DNA of 27,387 nucleotides from JdFR-22 sp046537735 (GCA_046537735.1 JBKHKH010000008.1:1-27387); one strand, 5' to 3'. Positions 8,291 to 16,399 are shown, counted from the stretch's first letter. Notes: generated by a model not told the origin, from the sequence alone. Made by a program: numbers and translations.

Positions 8291-8299
8291 AAACAATTA
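8291..8299 (+). promoter_or_regulatory. TATA-like box of gatE
   Basis: ACAATTAAAA centred near 8296, about 28-29 bases before the ATG at 8325, with no Shine-Dalgarno sequence between: the pattern of a leaderless archaeal promoter. Confidence 0.5.
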
Positions 8300-8324
8300 A
8301 AAGCGTAAAGTCATATGCCTTTCA

Positions 8325-10166
8325 ATGAGTGATCACCAGTCTTTGGGGTTGAAAGTGGGAATTGAGATCCACCAGCAGCTCGACACCCAGCATAAATTGT
8401 TTTGTTACTGTCCTACAACTCATAGAGATGTAGAAGAATCCAATTTTGAGTTCTTCCGTTATCTCAGGTCTAAGAGAAGTGAAATTGGGGAAGTGGATAA
8501 AGCTGCTCAAGAGGAGGTTGCCCGCAGCAAGAAATTCATTTACAAGTCCTATGATACTACTTGTCTTGTTGAGGCCGATGAAGAACCCCCCAGAGAGCTT
8601 AACAGAGAAGCCCTCCGCATAGTCATTCTGGTGGCCAAGATGTTGAACATGGAGACCGCTGATGAGGTCTATGTTATGCGCAAGATCGTCATCGATGGAA
8701 GCAACACCACCGGTTTTCAGAGAACAGCCCTCCTGGCCTTTAACGGCTACATGGAGGTAGATGGTGACAGAATAGGTATGGATACCCTCTGCCTTGAAGA
8801 AGAGGCATGCAGAAAAATTGAAGAGAAGGTAGGAGAAGCAACCTATTCTCTGGACAGACTGGGCATACCCTTAGTGGAAATTGGCACTGCAGCGGACATA
8901 AAAACCCCTCAACAGGCAAAAAAAGTAGCTTCAAGGCTGGGAATGATGCTCAGATCCACTGGAAAGGTAAAGCGGGGATTGGGGACCATAAGACAGGATG
9001 TAAACATCTCCATCAGAGACGGAGCTAGAGTGGAGATCAAGGGAGTTCAAACCCTGGATATCCTGGATAAGAGTGTGGAATACGAGATAGAGAGACAGAG
9101 AACTCTTTTGGAGATAAGGGATGAGCTGAACAGCAGAAAAGCATTCGTTGATCAGAAAATTTTCGAATTCGGCGGGATATTCAAGGAAACGAAATCCAAG
9201 ATAATGAAGAAAGCCAAGAGCATAAAAGGTATTAAACTCCATAAATTTGCAGGTCTCATCGGTAAAGAAATTCAGCCGGGCCGAAGACTGGGAACAGAAT
9301 TTGCAGATATAGCCAGAATGTACGGCCTGGGAGGTATTTTCCACACCGATGAACTCCCTGCCTACGGGATATCTGAAGAAGAAGTGGAAGGGATCAAGCA
9401 ATTAGCTAACGCTGATCCCGGGGATGCGGTAATAATCGCTGCCGGTGAACCCTCAAGGGTTAACAGTGCTCTAGAGAGAATGATCCAGAGAGCTGAGTAT
9501 TGTCTTACTGGTGTGCCTGAAGAGACCAGGAAGTCCAATGAGGACGGAACCACATCCTATCTTCGCCCCCTCCCCGGAGCAGCGAGAATGTATCCTGAAA
9601 CAGATGTCACTCCAGTGAAAATTACTGGAGATATGCTGGAAGTAGAGATACCGGAACTCATAGAGGACAGGACCAAACGTTACGTGGATAAGTACTCTCT
9701 TTCCGAGGGTCTGGCCCACAAGATGGCCTCTTCCCCTAACTTTGAGGTCTTTGAGGAGTACGCAGAAAGGCTCTCTCCCACAATAGCTGCCCGTGTTCTT
9801 TACCTGGCACCTGCGGAGTTAAGAAAAGATGGAGTGGACATATCCCCTCTCACCACCAATCACTACCACATGGTCTTCGATCTTATAGAAGAAGGAAAGA
9901 TAGCCAAAGAAGGAGTAGACGAGGTCCTGAGGTTATTATGCCAGAGGCCTTCAGCCAGTAAAGAGGATATTATAGAATCCGTAGGGAAAACCGAGGATTT
10001 AGACTCCTTCATCGAGGATCTGGTGGAAGAAAAGAAGGATTTTATCCAGGAAAAGGGGGAACATGCCTTCAAACCTCTTATGGGGATTGTTATGAAGGAG
10101 TTCAGGGGTAAGGTTGACGGCAAGGAAATTGCGGAGAAGTTGAAGAAAGCCATTGAAAAACTGTAA
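8325..10166 (+). CDS. gatE: Glutamyl-tRNA(Gln) amidotransferase subunit E
   Basis: GatE binds and phosphorylates Glu-tRNA(Gln), then amidates it with ammonia from GatD. The GatB/E cradle begins at residue 4 with LKVGIEIHQQLDTQHKLFC and continues with the conserved IDGSNTTGFQRT block near base 8690. The archaeal-only insertion related to bacterial aspartyl-tRNA synthetase (GAD domain) lies in the middle, around bases 9160-9520. The C-terminal helical YqeY-like tail ends near residue 613. Length 613 fits the usual 610-635. The ATG follows a TATA-like box at leaderless spacing. It leads a run with fen and a moaB-like gene, though fen may also have its own promoter. Confidence 0.97.
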   Translation: MSDHQSLGLKVGIEIHQQLDTQHKLFCYCPTTHRDVEESNFEFFRYLRSKRSEIGEVDKAAQEEVARSKKFIYKSYDTTCLVEADEEPPRELNREALRIVILVAKMLNMETADEVYVMRKIVIDGSNTTGFQRTALLAFNGYMEVDGDRIGMDTLCLEEEACRKIEEKVGEATYSLDRLGIPLVEIGTAADIKTPQQAKKVASRLGMMLRSTGKVKRGLGTIRQDVNISIRDGARVEIKGVQTLDILDKSVEYEIERQRTLLEIRDELNSRKAFVDQKIFEFGGIFKETKSKIMKKAKSIKGIKLHKFAGLIGKEIQPGRRLGTEFADIARMYGLGGIFHTDELPAYGISEEEVEGIKQLANADPGDAVIIAAGEPSRVNSALERMIQRAEYCLTGVPEETRKSNEDGTTSYLRPLPGAARMYPETDVTPVKITGDMLEVEIPELIEDRTKRYVDKYSLSEGLAHKMASSPNFEVFEEYAERLSPTIAARVLYLAPAELRKDGVDISPLTTNHYHMVFDLIEEGKIAKEGVDEVLRLLCQRPSASKEDIIESVGKTEDLDSFIEDLVEEKKDFIQEKGEHAFKPLMGIVMKEFRGKVDGKEIAEKLKKAIEKL

Positions 10167-10205
10167 ATAAATTTATGATCTCCTATTGGATCTAGAGGGT
10201 GGGTT

Positions 10206-11213
10206 ATGAGCGATATTGGAGAAATCCTGGAAAAAGAAAAGGTGGAAATGGACCACTTCAATGGTAGAAAGATTGCTGTTGACGCTTATAATGCCATTTA
10301 TCAATTCATTTCCATAATAAGACAGCCAGACGGCACCCCTTTAAAAGATACTCAAGGTAGAGTAACCTCTCACCTTTCAGGTATATTTTACAGGATCTCC
10401 AATATGGTCGAAGTAGGAATAAAACCTATTTTCGTATTTGACGGTGAACCTCCCGTTTTCAAGAGAAGGGAACTAATAGAGAGAAAAGAAAGAAGAGCTG
10501 AGATGAAAAAGAAGTGGAAAGAAGCTCTTGATAGAGGAGAAAAGGATGTTAAAAAATATGCTCAGGCTGCCGAATCCATAGACGATTATATTGTAGAGTC
10601 CTCCAAGGAATTACTGGGGTATATGGGCATACCGCATGTACAGGCCCCCTCTGAAGGAGAAGCTCAAGCAGCCTACATGTGCATCAAGGGTGATGTGAAC
10701 TATACCGGAAGTCAGGATTATGATTCTTTGCTCTTTGGAAGCCCCAAGCTGGCCAGGAACCTGGCCATTACCGGGAAGAGAAAGTTGCCCGGTAAAAATG
10801 TCTATGTAGAAGTAAAGCCGGAGGTCATTGACCTGCAGGCGAACTTGAGAGGTCTGGAGATCAGTAGAGAGCAACTGGTTGACATCAATTTGCTGGTGGG
10901 TACGGACTTCAATGAGGGAGTAAAGGGTGTGGGAGCCAAAAAAGCCCTGAAGTATATCAAGGAGCATGATGATGTGTTCAACGCACTCTCAGCCCTGGAT
11001 TTACCCTCAGATAATCTTCAGGAAATAAGGAACTTCTTCTTGAATCCACCAGTTGAAGACGATTACTCCATAAGATTTAATAAGCCCGATGATTCCAAAA
11101 TAATAGAATTCTTGTGTGAGGAGCACGACTTCAGCAGGGAAAGGGTTAAGAAAGCGTCCGAAAAGCTGAAGGAGCTGGAAACAAGTCAAATGTCTCTGGA
11201 GGACTGGTTTTGA
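10206..11213 (+). CDS. fen: Flap endonuclease 1
   Basis: Structure-specific nuclease that trims 5' flaps during Okazaki fragment maturation and base excision repair. XPG-N region residues carry the metal ligands D26 (IAVDAYNAIY) and D79 (FVFDGEPP). The XPG-I region has APSEGEAQAAYM and GSQDYDSLLFG, followed by the helix-hairpin-helix KGVGAKKALKYI. The last eight residues, QMSLEDWF (328-335), are a canonical PCNA-interacting motif. Length 335 is typical of archaea. An AT-rich AAATAAATTTATG at about 10165-10177 could be a separate promoter. The stop overlaps the TTG start of the next gene. Confidence 0.97.
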   Translation: MSDIGEILEKEKVEMDHFNGRKIAVDAYNAIYQFISIIRQPDGTPLKDTQGRVTSHLSGIFYRISNMVEVGIKPIFVFDGEPPVFKRRELIERKERRAEMKKKWKEALDRGEKDVKKYAQAAESIDDYIVESSKELLGYMGIPHVQAPSEGEAQAAYMCIKGDVNYTGSQDYDSLLFGSPKLARNLAITGKRKLPGKNVYVEVKPEVIDLQANLRGLEISREQLVDINLLVGTDFNEGVKGVGAKKALKYIKEHDDVFNALSALDLPSDNLQEIRNFFLNPPVEDDYSIRFNKPDDSKIIEFLCEEHDFSRERVKKASEKLKELETSQMSLEDWF

Positions 11214-11734
11214 AGCATCATGAAGTGGATATTGAGGTTAAAGTAGGAGTAATAAGCATTTCCACATCTAAATGGAAAAGGTACGGTGGCATTAAGGATA
11301 TAGGAGCACTGAACGGCTTGGATGACCATTCAGCAAAAATAATTGTGGATAAACTCTCTCCAAAGTATAATGTGACGGATTACAGGCTGGTCCCAGACGA
11401 CAAGATAAGGATATATCGGGAAGTGACCGGCTCGCTGCAGCACGTAGATGCAGTGGTGACCACGGGTGGAACGGGTATAACACCTTTAGATTTGACCATT
11501 GAAGCCATTGAACCTATCCTTACCAAGAAGCTGGATGGTTTCGGGGAGATCTTTAGAATGCAGAGCTATGAACAGGTGGGCAGCTCTGCTATTCTGTCCA
11601 GAGCCCTCGCAGGTCTCCTGGGAGATAAAGCTATATTCTGCCTTCCCGGATCTCCCAAAGCCGTTGAGTTGGGAGCAGAAATGGTCAAAGACGTTCTGCA
11701 GCACGTTATAAGCCATGCCAAGGGTCTGAAATAA
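11210..11734 (+). CDS. moaB: MoaB/Mog-type molybdopterin adenylyltransferase
   Basis: Predicted to adenylylate molybdopterin before metal insertion in molybdenum-cofactor synthesis. The single MoCF-binding domain shows VVTTGGTGITPLDLTIEAI near base 11455, then GFGEIFRMQSYEQVGSSAILSRALAG and FCLPGSPKAVELG, all family hallmarks. At 174 residues it is a stand-alone MoaB/Mog rather than a MoeA or CinA fusion. The start is TTG at 11210 overlapping the fen stop (TTGA); GGAGG just upstream inside fen supports it. A Mo-dependent oxidoreductase is encoded about 5 kb upstream, a plausible user of the cofactor. Confidence 0.9.
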   Translation: MKHHEVDIEVKVGVISISTSKWKRYGGIKDIGALNGLDDHSAKIIVDKLSPKYNVTDYRLVPDDKIRIYREVTGSLQHVDAVVTTGGTGITPLDLTIEAIEPILTKKLDGFGEIFRMQSYEQVGSSAILSRALAGLLGDKAIFCLPGSPKAVELGAEMVKDVLQHVISHAKGLK

Positions 11735-11772
11735 CATTTTGCAATTTGGAATGATTTTGTTTATAAGAGTTT

Positions 11773-11780
11773 GAGGTGAT
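11773..11780 (+). promoter_or_regulatory. Ribosome binding site deciding the CoADR start
   Basis: GAGGTGAT at 11773-11780 followed by four bases and TTG at 11785. An in-frame GTG at 11776 lies inside this site, so it cannot be used with it. The TTG start also places the catalytic cysteine at position 43. Confidence 0.7.
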
Positions 11781-11784
11781 ATCT

Positions 11785-13443
11785 TTGTCTAAAATAGTGG
11801 TGATTGGGGGTGGTGCTGCCGGATTAAAGGCAGCTTCAAGAGCCAGAAGAAGAGATGAAAACGCTGAGATCACTGTTATCGAAAAAAGCGAGTATCTGTC
11901 GGTCTGTAGGTGCGGGATGCCTTATTTTATAGAGGACCTGATCCATGACATTTCAGATCTACAGTCAACGCCCTACGGCATGGTAAGAGACGCTGATTTT
12001 TTTAAAAAGGTGAAGAACATCAACGTGTTAAGAGGAGAGGCGAAAAGTATTGACCGCTCCAGCAAAGTAGTGAAAGTAGAACGGAATGGTAGCATTGAGG
12101 AGGTCTCCTACGATTACTTGGTTCTGGCCATCGGAACTAAACCCACTACATTGAACATTTCCGGCATTAACGCTAAGGGAGTCTTCAAGCTCACCAATCC
12201 TGATGATGCTCTGGCTATAACCGACTTCTGGAAGAATGAGGACCCAGAAGGAGCTGTGATTATCGGAAGTGGCCCGGTGGGCCTGGAATGCGCTGAGGCT
12301 CTGTCAACAGTAGGTCTGGGAGTAACCGTTGTGGAGGTCATGGATACTATCCTCCCTCAAATGCTGGACCCGGAGATGTCTCAGGTGATCCGCAAACACC
12401 TGGAAGACAATGAAGTCAGGGTGAAAACATCCAGTCAGGTGAATGAAGTTATTAATGAGAACGGCAAGGTGACTGGAGTTAGGATTGGGGATGAAATAGT
12501 AAATGCCCAGATGGTGCTCATTGCTGCTGGCATCAGACCCAATGTCGGGCTGGCCAGAGATGCTGGCCTTGAGGTAGATGTAGGAGTTAAGGTCAACAGA
12601 TATTTACAAACCAGTGACCCCTTCATTTACGCTGGAGGAGATTGCGTGGAGAACATCCACGTTCTCACTGGACAATCTGTGTACACTCCTCTGGGTTCTG
12701 TAGCCAATAAACATGGTAGAGTTATTGGAGATAACGTTACTGGGGGTAAAAGCGAGTTCAGAGGGGTTGCAGGTACCATGATCTTCAGGGTAATGGATGT
12801 GAACGTTGCGGCAACCGGATTGCGTGAAGTAGAAACCAAAAATCTTGGATATGATGTAGTAACCGCCATCATTCCCGGACCGGACAGATATCATCACTAC
12901 CCGGATAGAAAGAACTTGACGCTCAAAATGATAGCGGACAGAGAAGGTACTCTGCTGGGAGCGCAGGCAGTGGGAGAAGGGGTAGTAGATAAGCGTATTG
13001 ATGTCATCTCCACTGCCATTCAGTTGAAAGCCAACATCGAGGATTTGACCACGCTGGATCACGCCTATTCCCCACCATTTTCTTCAGGAATAGATCTCGT
13101 TACTCATGCCGCCAACATGATAAAGAATAAACTTGAGGGCCTCATAGAAAGTATTTCTGTAATCGAATTGAAAGAAAAGCTCGACAGCAATGAAGACTTC
13201 ATTTTGCTGGACGTCAGAACGGAGAAAGAGTTTCAAAAGAGCAGCATACCAGACTATAGGGTTGTACACATACCATTAAATCAGTTGAGAGGATCACTAC
13301 ACTTACTGGATGATAAACAGAAAGAAATAATAGTTGTATGTCAGATCGGCTCCAGAGCCTACGAAGCGGCAAGAGTTCTGGTGGCTAATGGGTATAACAC
13401 CAGGATCGCCGACGGATGTATGGCACTGTGGACCTTTGGGTGA
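11785..13443 (+). CDS. CoA-disulfide/persulfide reductase fused to a rhodanese domain
   Basis: A flavoprotein disulfide reductase of the CoADR/NADH oxidase/Npsr group. Residues 3-16 hold the FAD-binding KIVVIGGGAAGLKA. The active site is CRCGMPY with C43 as the single redox cysteine, as in CoA-disulfide reductase; C41 two residues earlier is unusual. The NAD(P)H-binding VIIGSGPVGLECAEAL lies near base 12255, and YAGGDC completes the FAD site. From about residue 457 a rhodanese domain follows, with loop VCQIGSRAYEA and catalytic C519. Fusions like this reduce CoA persulfides or polysulfide with NAD(P)H. The start is TTG 11785, chosen by its ribosome binding site, giving 552 residues. mdh follows after five bases. 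Confidence 0.92.
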   Translation: MSKIVVIGGGAAGLKAASRARRRDENAEITVIEKSEYLSVCRCGMPYFIEDLIHDISDLQSTPYGMVRDADFFKKVKNINVLRGEAKSIDRSSKVVKVERNGSIEEVSYDYLVLAIGTKPTTLNISGINAKGVFKLTNPDDALAITDFWKNEDPEGAVIIGSGPVGLECAEALSTVGLGVTVVEVMDTILPQMLDPEMSQVIRKHLEDNEVRVKTSSQVNEVINENGKVTGVRIGDEIVNAQMVLIAAGIRPNVGLARDAGLEVDVGVKVNRYLQTSDPFIYAGGDCVENIHVLTGQSVYTPLGSVANKHGRVIGDNVTGGKSEFRGVAGTMIFRVMDVNVAATGLREVETKNLGYDVVTAIIPGPDRYHHYPDRKNLTLKMIADREGTLLGAQAVGEGVVDKRIDVISTAIQLKANIEDLTTLDHAYSPPFSSGIDLVTHAANMIKNKLEGLIESISVIELKEKLDSNEDFILLDVRTEKEFQKSSIPDYRVVHIPLNQLRGSLHLLDDKQKEIIVVCQIGSRAYEAARVLVANGYNTRIADGCMALWTFG

Positions 13444-13448
13444 TTCAC

Positions 13449-14324
13449 ATGAAGATCGGATTTGTGGGTGCAGGCAGGATCGGCTCTACTTCCGCTTTTG
13501 CCTGCCTTCTCAGAATGAATGTGGATGAAATAGCTCTAGTGGATGTCTTTGAGGATGTGGCAGTGGGAGAAGCTATGGACTTAAGACACGCTGCGGCAGC
13601 GATAGACACTTATCCCCTCATAACTGGTGGCACAGATTACTCCCTACTTGAGGGCAGCGATATTGTGGTTGTCTCTGCGGGTATGGCCAGAAAGCCGGGT
13701 ATGACCAGACTGGACCTGGCAGTAAAGAACGCTGGTATCATAAAGGATATTGCCGGCAATTTGAAGGATATGAACAGCAATATACTGGTAGTCAGCAATC
13801 CCATGGACCTCATGACCTATATCATGTGGAAGGAAAGCGGTAAACCAAGAAATGAGGTTTTGGGGATGGGTAACCTGCTCGATACATCCAGGATAAAGGA
13901 CCAGATGAATGCCAGCTCATTGGACAAAAAAGCCGGAACATATATAATAGGTGAGCATGGAGACAGCATGTTCCCTGCAGAGTCTTTAGCCAGCGGTAAC
14001 GTGGATTTCGAAGATCTAATGGAAAAGACAAGAGCAGTAGCCGCCGAGGTTATCAAAAGAAAGGGAGCCACGTTTTACGGGCCTGCAGTGTGTATCTACA
14101 GGATGATAAAAGCGGTTGTGGAAAATACCAGGGAGGAGATACCCACTTCAGTCGTTCTTCAGGGTGAATACGGAATCAGTGACGTGGCTGTGGGCGTTCC
14201 CGCAATTCTGGGTAAGAGGGGGGTGGAAAAAGTGGTGGAATACGACCTAAGCGACAGCGAGTTGCAGGCATTGAAAAAGTCAGCTCAAATCATTAAGCAA
14301 AAGCTGGCAGATACTGGTTACTAA
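13449..14324 (+). CDS. mdh: Malate dehydrogenase, LDH-like family
   Basis: Interconverts malate and oxaloacetate with NAD(P). The Rossmann motif GFVGAGRIG is at residues 4-12, and an acidic residue ends the second strand (LVDVFEDVA). The substrate loop reads AGMARKPGMTR: arginine rather than glutamine before KPG indicates malate, not lactate. VVSNPMD, and the catalytic histidine in IIGEHGDSMFP, are present. The start is ATG 13449 (291 residues), behind GGGTGAT at 13438-13444 with four bases spacing; that site overlaps the stop of the upstream reductase, so the two are likely translated together. A frame-extended start at 13416 lies inside the upstream gene. Confidence 0.93.
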   Translation: MKIGFVGAGRIGSTSAFACLLRMNVDEIALVDVFEDVAVGEAMDLRHAAAAIDTYPLITGGTDYSLLEGSDIVVVSAGMARKPGMTRLDLAVKNAGIIKDIAGNLKDMNSNILVVSNPMDLMTYIMWKESGKPRNEVLGMGNLLDTSRIKDQMNASSLDKKAGTYIIGEHGDSMFPAESLASGNVDFEDLMEKTRAVAAEVIKRKGATFYGPAVCIYRMIKAVVENTREEIPTSVVLQGEYGISDVAVGVPAILGKRGVEKVVEYDLSDSELQALKKSAQIIKQKLADTGY

Positions 14325-14363
14325 TCAATAACATTACTGAAAGAGGTAGCGGAATCATAATGG

Positions 14364-14484
14364 TGCAGGCCGGGGTATAGAGACTTCAGCTAGAGCACCC
14401 AGAACTCCGGTTGGGCTTTAACCTTCCAGTAGCTTTCCTGGGTGCCATTTTACCTCTGTCTCTACAGCACCCCTCCAGCCTGCA
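14364..14484. ncRNA. Candidate structured RNA, five nested helices, class unknown
   Basis: The 121-base segment folds into a rod of nested helices: 14364-14370 with 14478-14484 (TGCAGGC, 7 bp), 14372-14376 with 14469-14473 (GGGGT, 5 bp), 14378-14384 with 14458-14464 (TAGAGAC, 7 bp), 14395-14402 with 14438-14445 (GCACCCAG, 8 bp), and an apical 4-bp GGTT/AACC at 14409-14412 with 14420-14423. It is more GC-rich than the intergenic DNA after it and codes for nothing convincing. Read on the minus strand, purine-rich mismatches below the apical helix (GGAA facing GGAG) could form tandem A-G pairs, and TTAAGTAG near 14505-14512 could be a TATA box. The plus strand has no clear promoter but an ACA follows the 7-bp helix, loosely H/ACA-like. 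Orientation and class are unresolved. Confidence 0.55.
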
Positions 14485-14721
14485 ATAGTACTTTGTTCTT
14501 AATACTACTTAACCCTTGTGGTCGGGCCATTATCTTAAAAAACGCTAATACTTTTGGTTGCAGTTGTTTGAAGCAATTATGACCCCTCATTTTATAATAA
14601 ACCCCAAAAAAGGGATATTTAGCACATAGTCGGTCATGGTCATGGGAGAGATCCATGGGAGAGGTCTTTTGGACTGCTACTTTATCATTTATGGATAGCT
14701 TTCAATAATGAATTCACTAAT
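14485..14721. other. Intergenic region upstream of the pilin-like gene
   Basis: No supportable gene. It contains a 10-bp direct repeat CATGGGAGAG at 14641-14650 and 14654-14663 (13-bp period) about 100 bases before the pilin-like start, and a small CCCC-A6-GGG element near 14604-14614. Roles unknown. Confidence 0.35.
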
Positions 14722-14723
14722 AT

Positions 14724-14738
14724 TAAAATATAAATAAT
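14724..14738 (+). promoter_or_regulatory. TATA box of the pilin-like gene
   Basis: TAAAATATAAATAAT centred about 28 bases before the ATG at 14758. No Shine-Dalgarno sequence lies between them, indicating a leaderless transcript. Confidence 0.6.
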
Positions 14739-14757
14739 ATAGCGTTCTTCTCTCCAT

Positions 14758-15888
14758 ATGGAAGACAGAGGAATATCGCCCCTGATCGGTTTTATACTGA
14801 TTATGTTACTGGTAGTGATGCTGCTGGGGGTTGTGCAATCAACAATACCGGACAGATGTAAAAAAGAGGAAGCACAGCATATGGATAAACTTGAAAGACA
14901 AGTATTTGGTCTTAAAAACGTGTTACCCACCACCAGCACACAGAAACTCGACCTGGGGGTGAGTTATCCTCAGTACCTTATATTCATGACCCCCAATGCC
15001 ATGTCGACTACAGTAAGCCTTGAAGAGATCAACTTAACTGTGGAGTACAAAGAAGTTCTTGCCAATGGCTCCAGAGTTGAACGAGAGAGGGATTTAACCA
15101 CGACCAGAATCACTGTATCTCCCAATTACTTGTATTACCCTCAAGAAGACTTGATCCTTGAGAATTCGGCTTATTTTAAGAAAGTAGCTGAAAATAAGTA
15201 CATTCCTCTGTCAAACCAGACTGTTTTCAAAAAGCAAATAAATCTGGATCTGGTGGAGTATCCCTTTCACGGTCCAATTTCATTCTCTGGTAGCAGACCC
15301 ATCTACATCACTGAAGAGCCCATCTCTACAGGAGGCAGTATGCTGGTAGAGGATTTCAGAGTGACTTTTGAAAGTGTGAACCCTCACTACTGGGAGGGTA
15401 TACCCAATTATGACGTTAAGGTCAATGGGAACGAAGTGACTGTAGAAAAGAGTGGACCGGTGAACCTGAAATACGCCTACGCCTTATTGTATACAAGTTA
15501 CGCCAACACTGAAGTCGATTACAGCAATTTCACTTCTCAAAACTGGGACCTATCATCTCAAACGAAATTGGTCAAGAAAATTGATCGCTCACTGGCGTTC
15601 AGCAGTAATGAAACTGAATTACTGGACGTTCTGGTGACTGTGGATGGTTATAACAATCCTGTGGGCGGTTACAGAATAGAAAGCAGCACCACTTTGGGCG
15701 AAATCAGTCCTCAAGTGAAATTCACTGACGAGCAGGGTGAGGCTCTCTTTGTATACTCAGCACCTGTGATTAAAGGAAAAGATGAACAAGAAGGAACTAT
15801 CGAATTTACCTGTCAGGACTGTACTCAGAAAAATATATCCTTCCAGTTTAAAGTCCAGAAAATCGGTCGTCACAAGGGCTATAACTAG
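14758..15888 (+). CDS. Pilin-like (class III signal) surface protein with Ig-like C-terminus
   Basis: The first residues, MEDRGISPLIG, followed by a hydrophobic helix to about residue 28, match archaeal type IV pilin-like N-termini. A prepilin peptidase would cut after RG, leaving the helix to assemble or anchor the protein. Residues 50-290 are beta-rich with many N-x-S/T sites and no recognised domain. Residues 298-370 (DVLVTVDGYNNPVGGYRIES, then TDEQGEALFVYSAP) resemble a Big-1/invasin-type Ig domain, with a CxxC pair near the end (CQDC). At 376 residues it is much longer than a structural pilin, so a minor pilin or adhesin-like protein is more likely. A strong TATA box precedes it; it appears monocistronic. 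Confidence 0.75.
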   Translation: MEDRGISPLIGFILIMLLVVMLLGVVQSTIPDRCKKEEAQHMDKLERQVFGLKNVLPTTSTQKLDLGVSYPQYLIFMTPNAMSTTVSLEEINLTVEYKEVLANGSRVERERDLTTTRITVSPNYLYYPQEDLILENSAYFKKVAENKYIPLSNQTVFKKQINLDLVEYPFHGPISFSGSRPIYITEEPISTGGSMLVEDFRVTFESVNPHYWEGIPNYDVKVNGNEVTVEKSGPVNLKYAYALLYTSYANTEVDYSNFTSQNWDLSSQTKLVKKIDRSLAFSSNETELLDVLVTVDGYNNPVGGYRIESSTTLGEISPQVKFTDEQGEALFVYSAPVIKGKDEQEGTIEFTCQDCTQKNISFQFKVQKIGRHKGYN

Positions 15889-15947
15889 TACCGATAGAAA
15901 TTAATAAACACTAATCAAAGTGAAGTTAGTTGAAGAGGAGTGATAAC

Positions 15948-16187
15948 ATGGACGGTATGAAAGTGAACATCTGGTTCGAATCGGTTGAAGCAGAGCCTGA
16001 GTTATATGTTCGGCAGGTTGAGGTCAGTGATGTCCCTGAACTGCTGAACAAGTTATGGGAGCAGATGGGATATTACTATAGCTCAGTAGGCCAGTTCCTG
16101 GATAGGGTTTACCTATCACCAGAAAATATTGATACTGTAGAAAAACTTGATGAGTACGAGGACACGGTTGCCCACCATAAAGGTTGA
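15948..16187 (+). CDS. Small acidic protein of unknown function
   Basis: A 79-residue acidic, aromatic-rich protein starting MDGMKVNIWFESVEAEPE; I recognise no family. The start is decided by AGGAGTGAT at 15936-15944 followed by three bases and ATG 15948; an in-frame TTG at 15930 overlaps this site. It has a mostly strand N-terminal third and a helical middle (VPELLNKLWEQM), no cysteines and no membrane segment. A TATA-like ATTAATAAAC near 15899-15908 suggests its own promoter. Nearby genes give no clue to function. Confidence 0.7.
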   Translation: MDGMKVNIWFESVEAEPELYVRQVEVSDVPELLNKLWEQMGYYYSSVGQFLDRVYLSPENIDTVEKLDEYEDTVAHHKG

Positions 16188-16399
16188 ACAAATCAATCAT
16201 AAGTAAGCAGATTATGAACAAGTTAAACGAACCCCTTTATTGTCAGGCCTACTTTCACCAGAGTATTCGGATAGAACACTACCATTTATCCTATTTTAGC
16301 ATAAAGACGGTAAAAAACCTCAGGACCGGATGAAAGCAGTTTATTTTTGAAGAGCTCGAGATCGGGGCTATTTTTGCATTCCATTCTTCTCCAAAAAAG

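Noticed and set aside
12604..13062. 152-codon minus-strand frame inside the CoA-disulfide reductase
   Set aside because: A shadow of a well-conserved flavoprotein frame with no independent signals.
13416..13448. Longer N-terminus for malate dehydrogenase
   Set aside because: The extra 11 residues lie inside the upstream gene and precede the Rossmann strand; ATG 13449 has a proper ribosome site and the family-standard N-terminus.
13449..14324. Lactate dehydrogenase as the identity
   Set aside because: The substrate loop has arginine before KPG (ARKPGM), the malate-type residue; lactate enzymes have glutamine there.
14364..14484. tRNA gene, RNase P RNA or SRP RNA
   Set aside because: No T-arm consensus or cloverleaf on either strand, and no conserved RNase P or SRP core motifs; helices are stacked in a rod.
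14462..14656. 64-codon minus-strand frame in the mdh-pilin gap
   Set aside because: Its product looks like random translation, and it partly covers the nested-helix element, which explains the sequence better.
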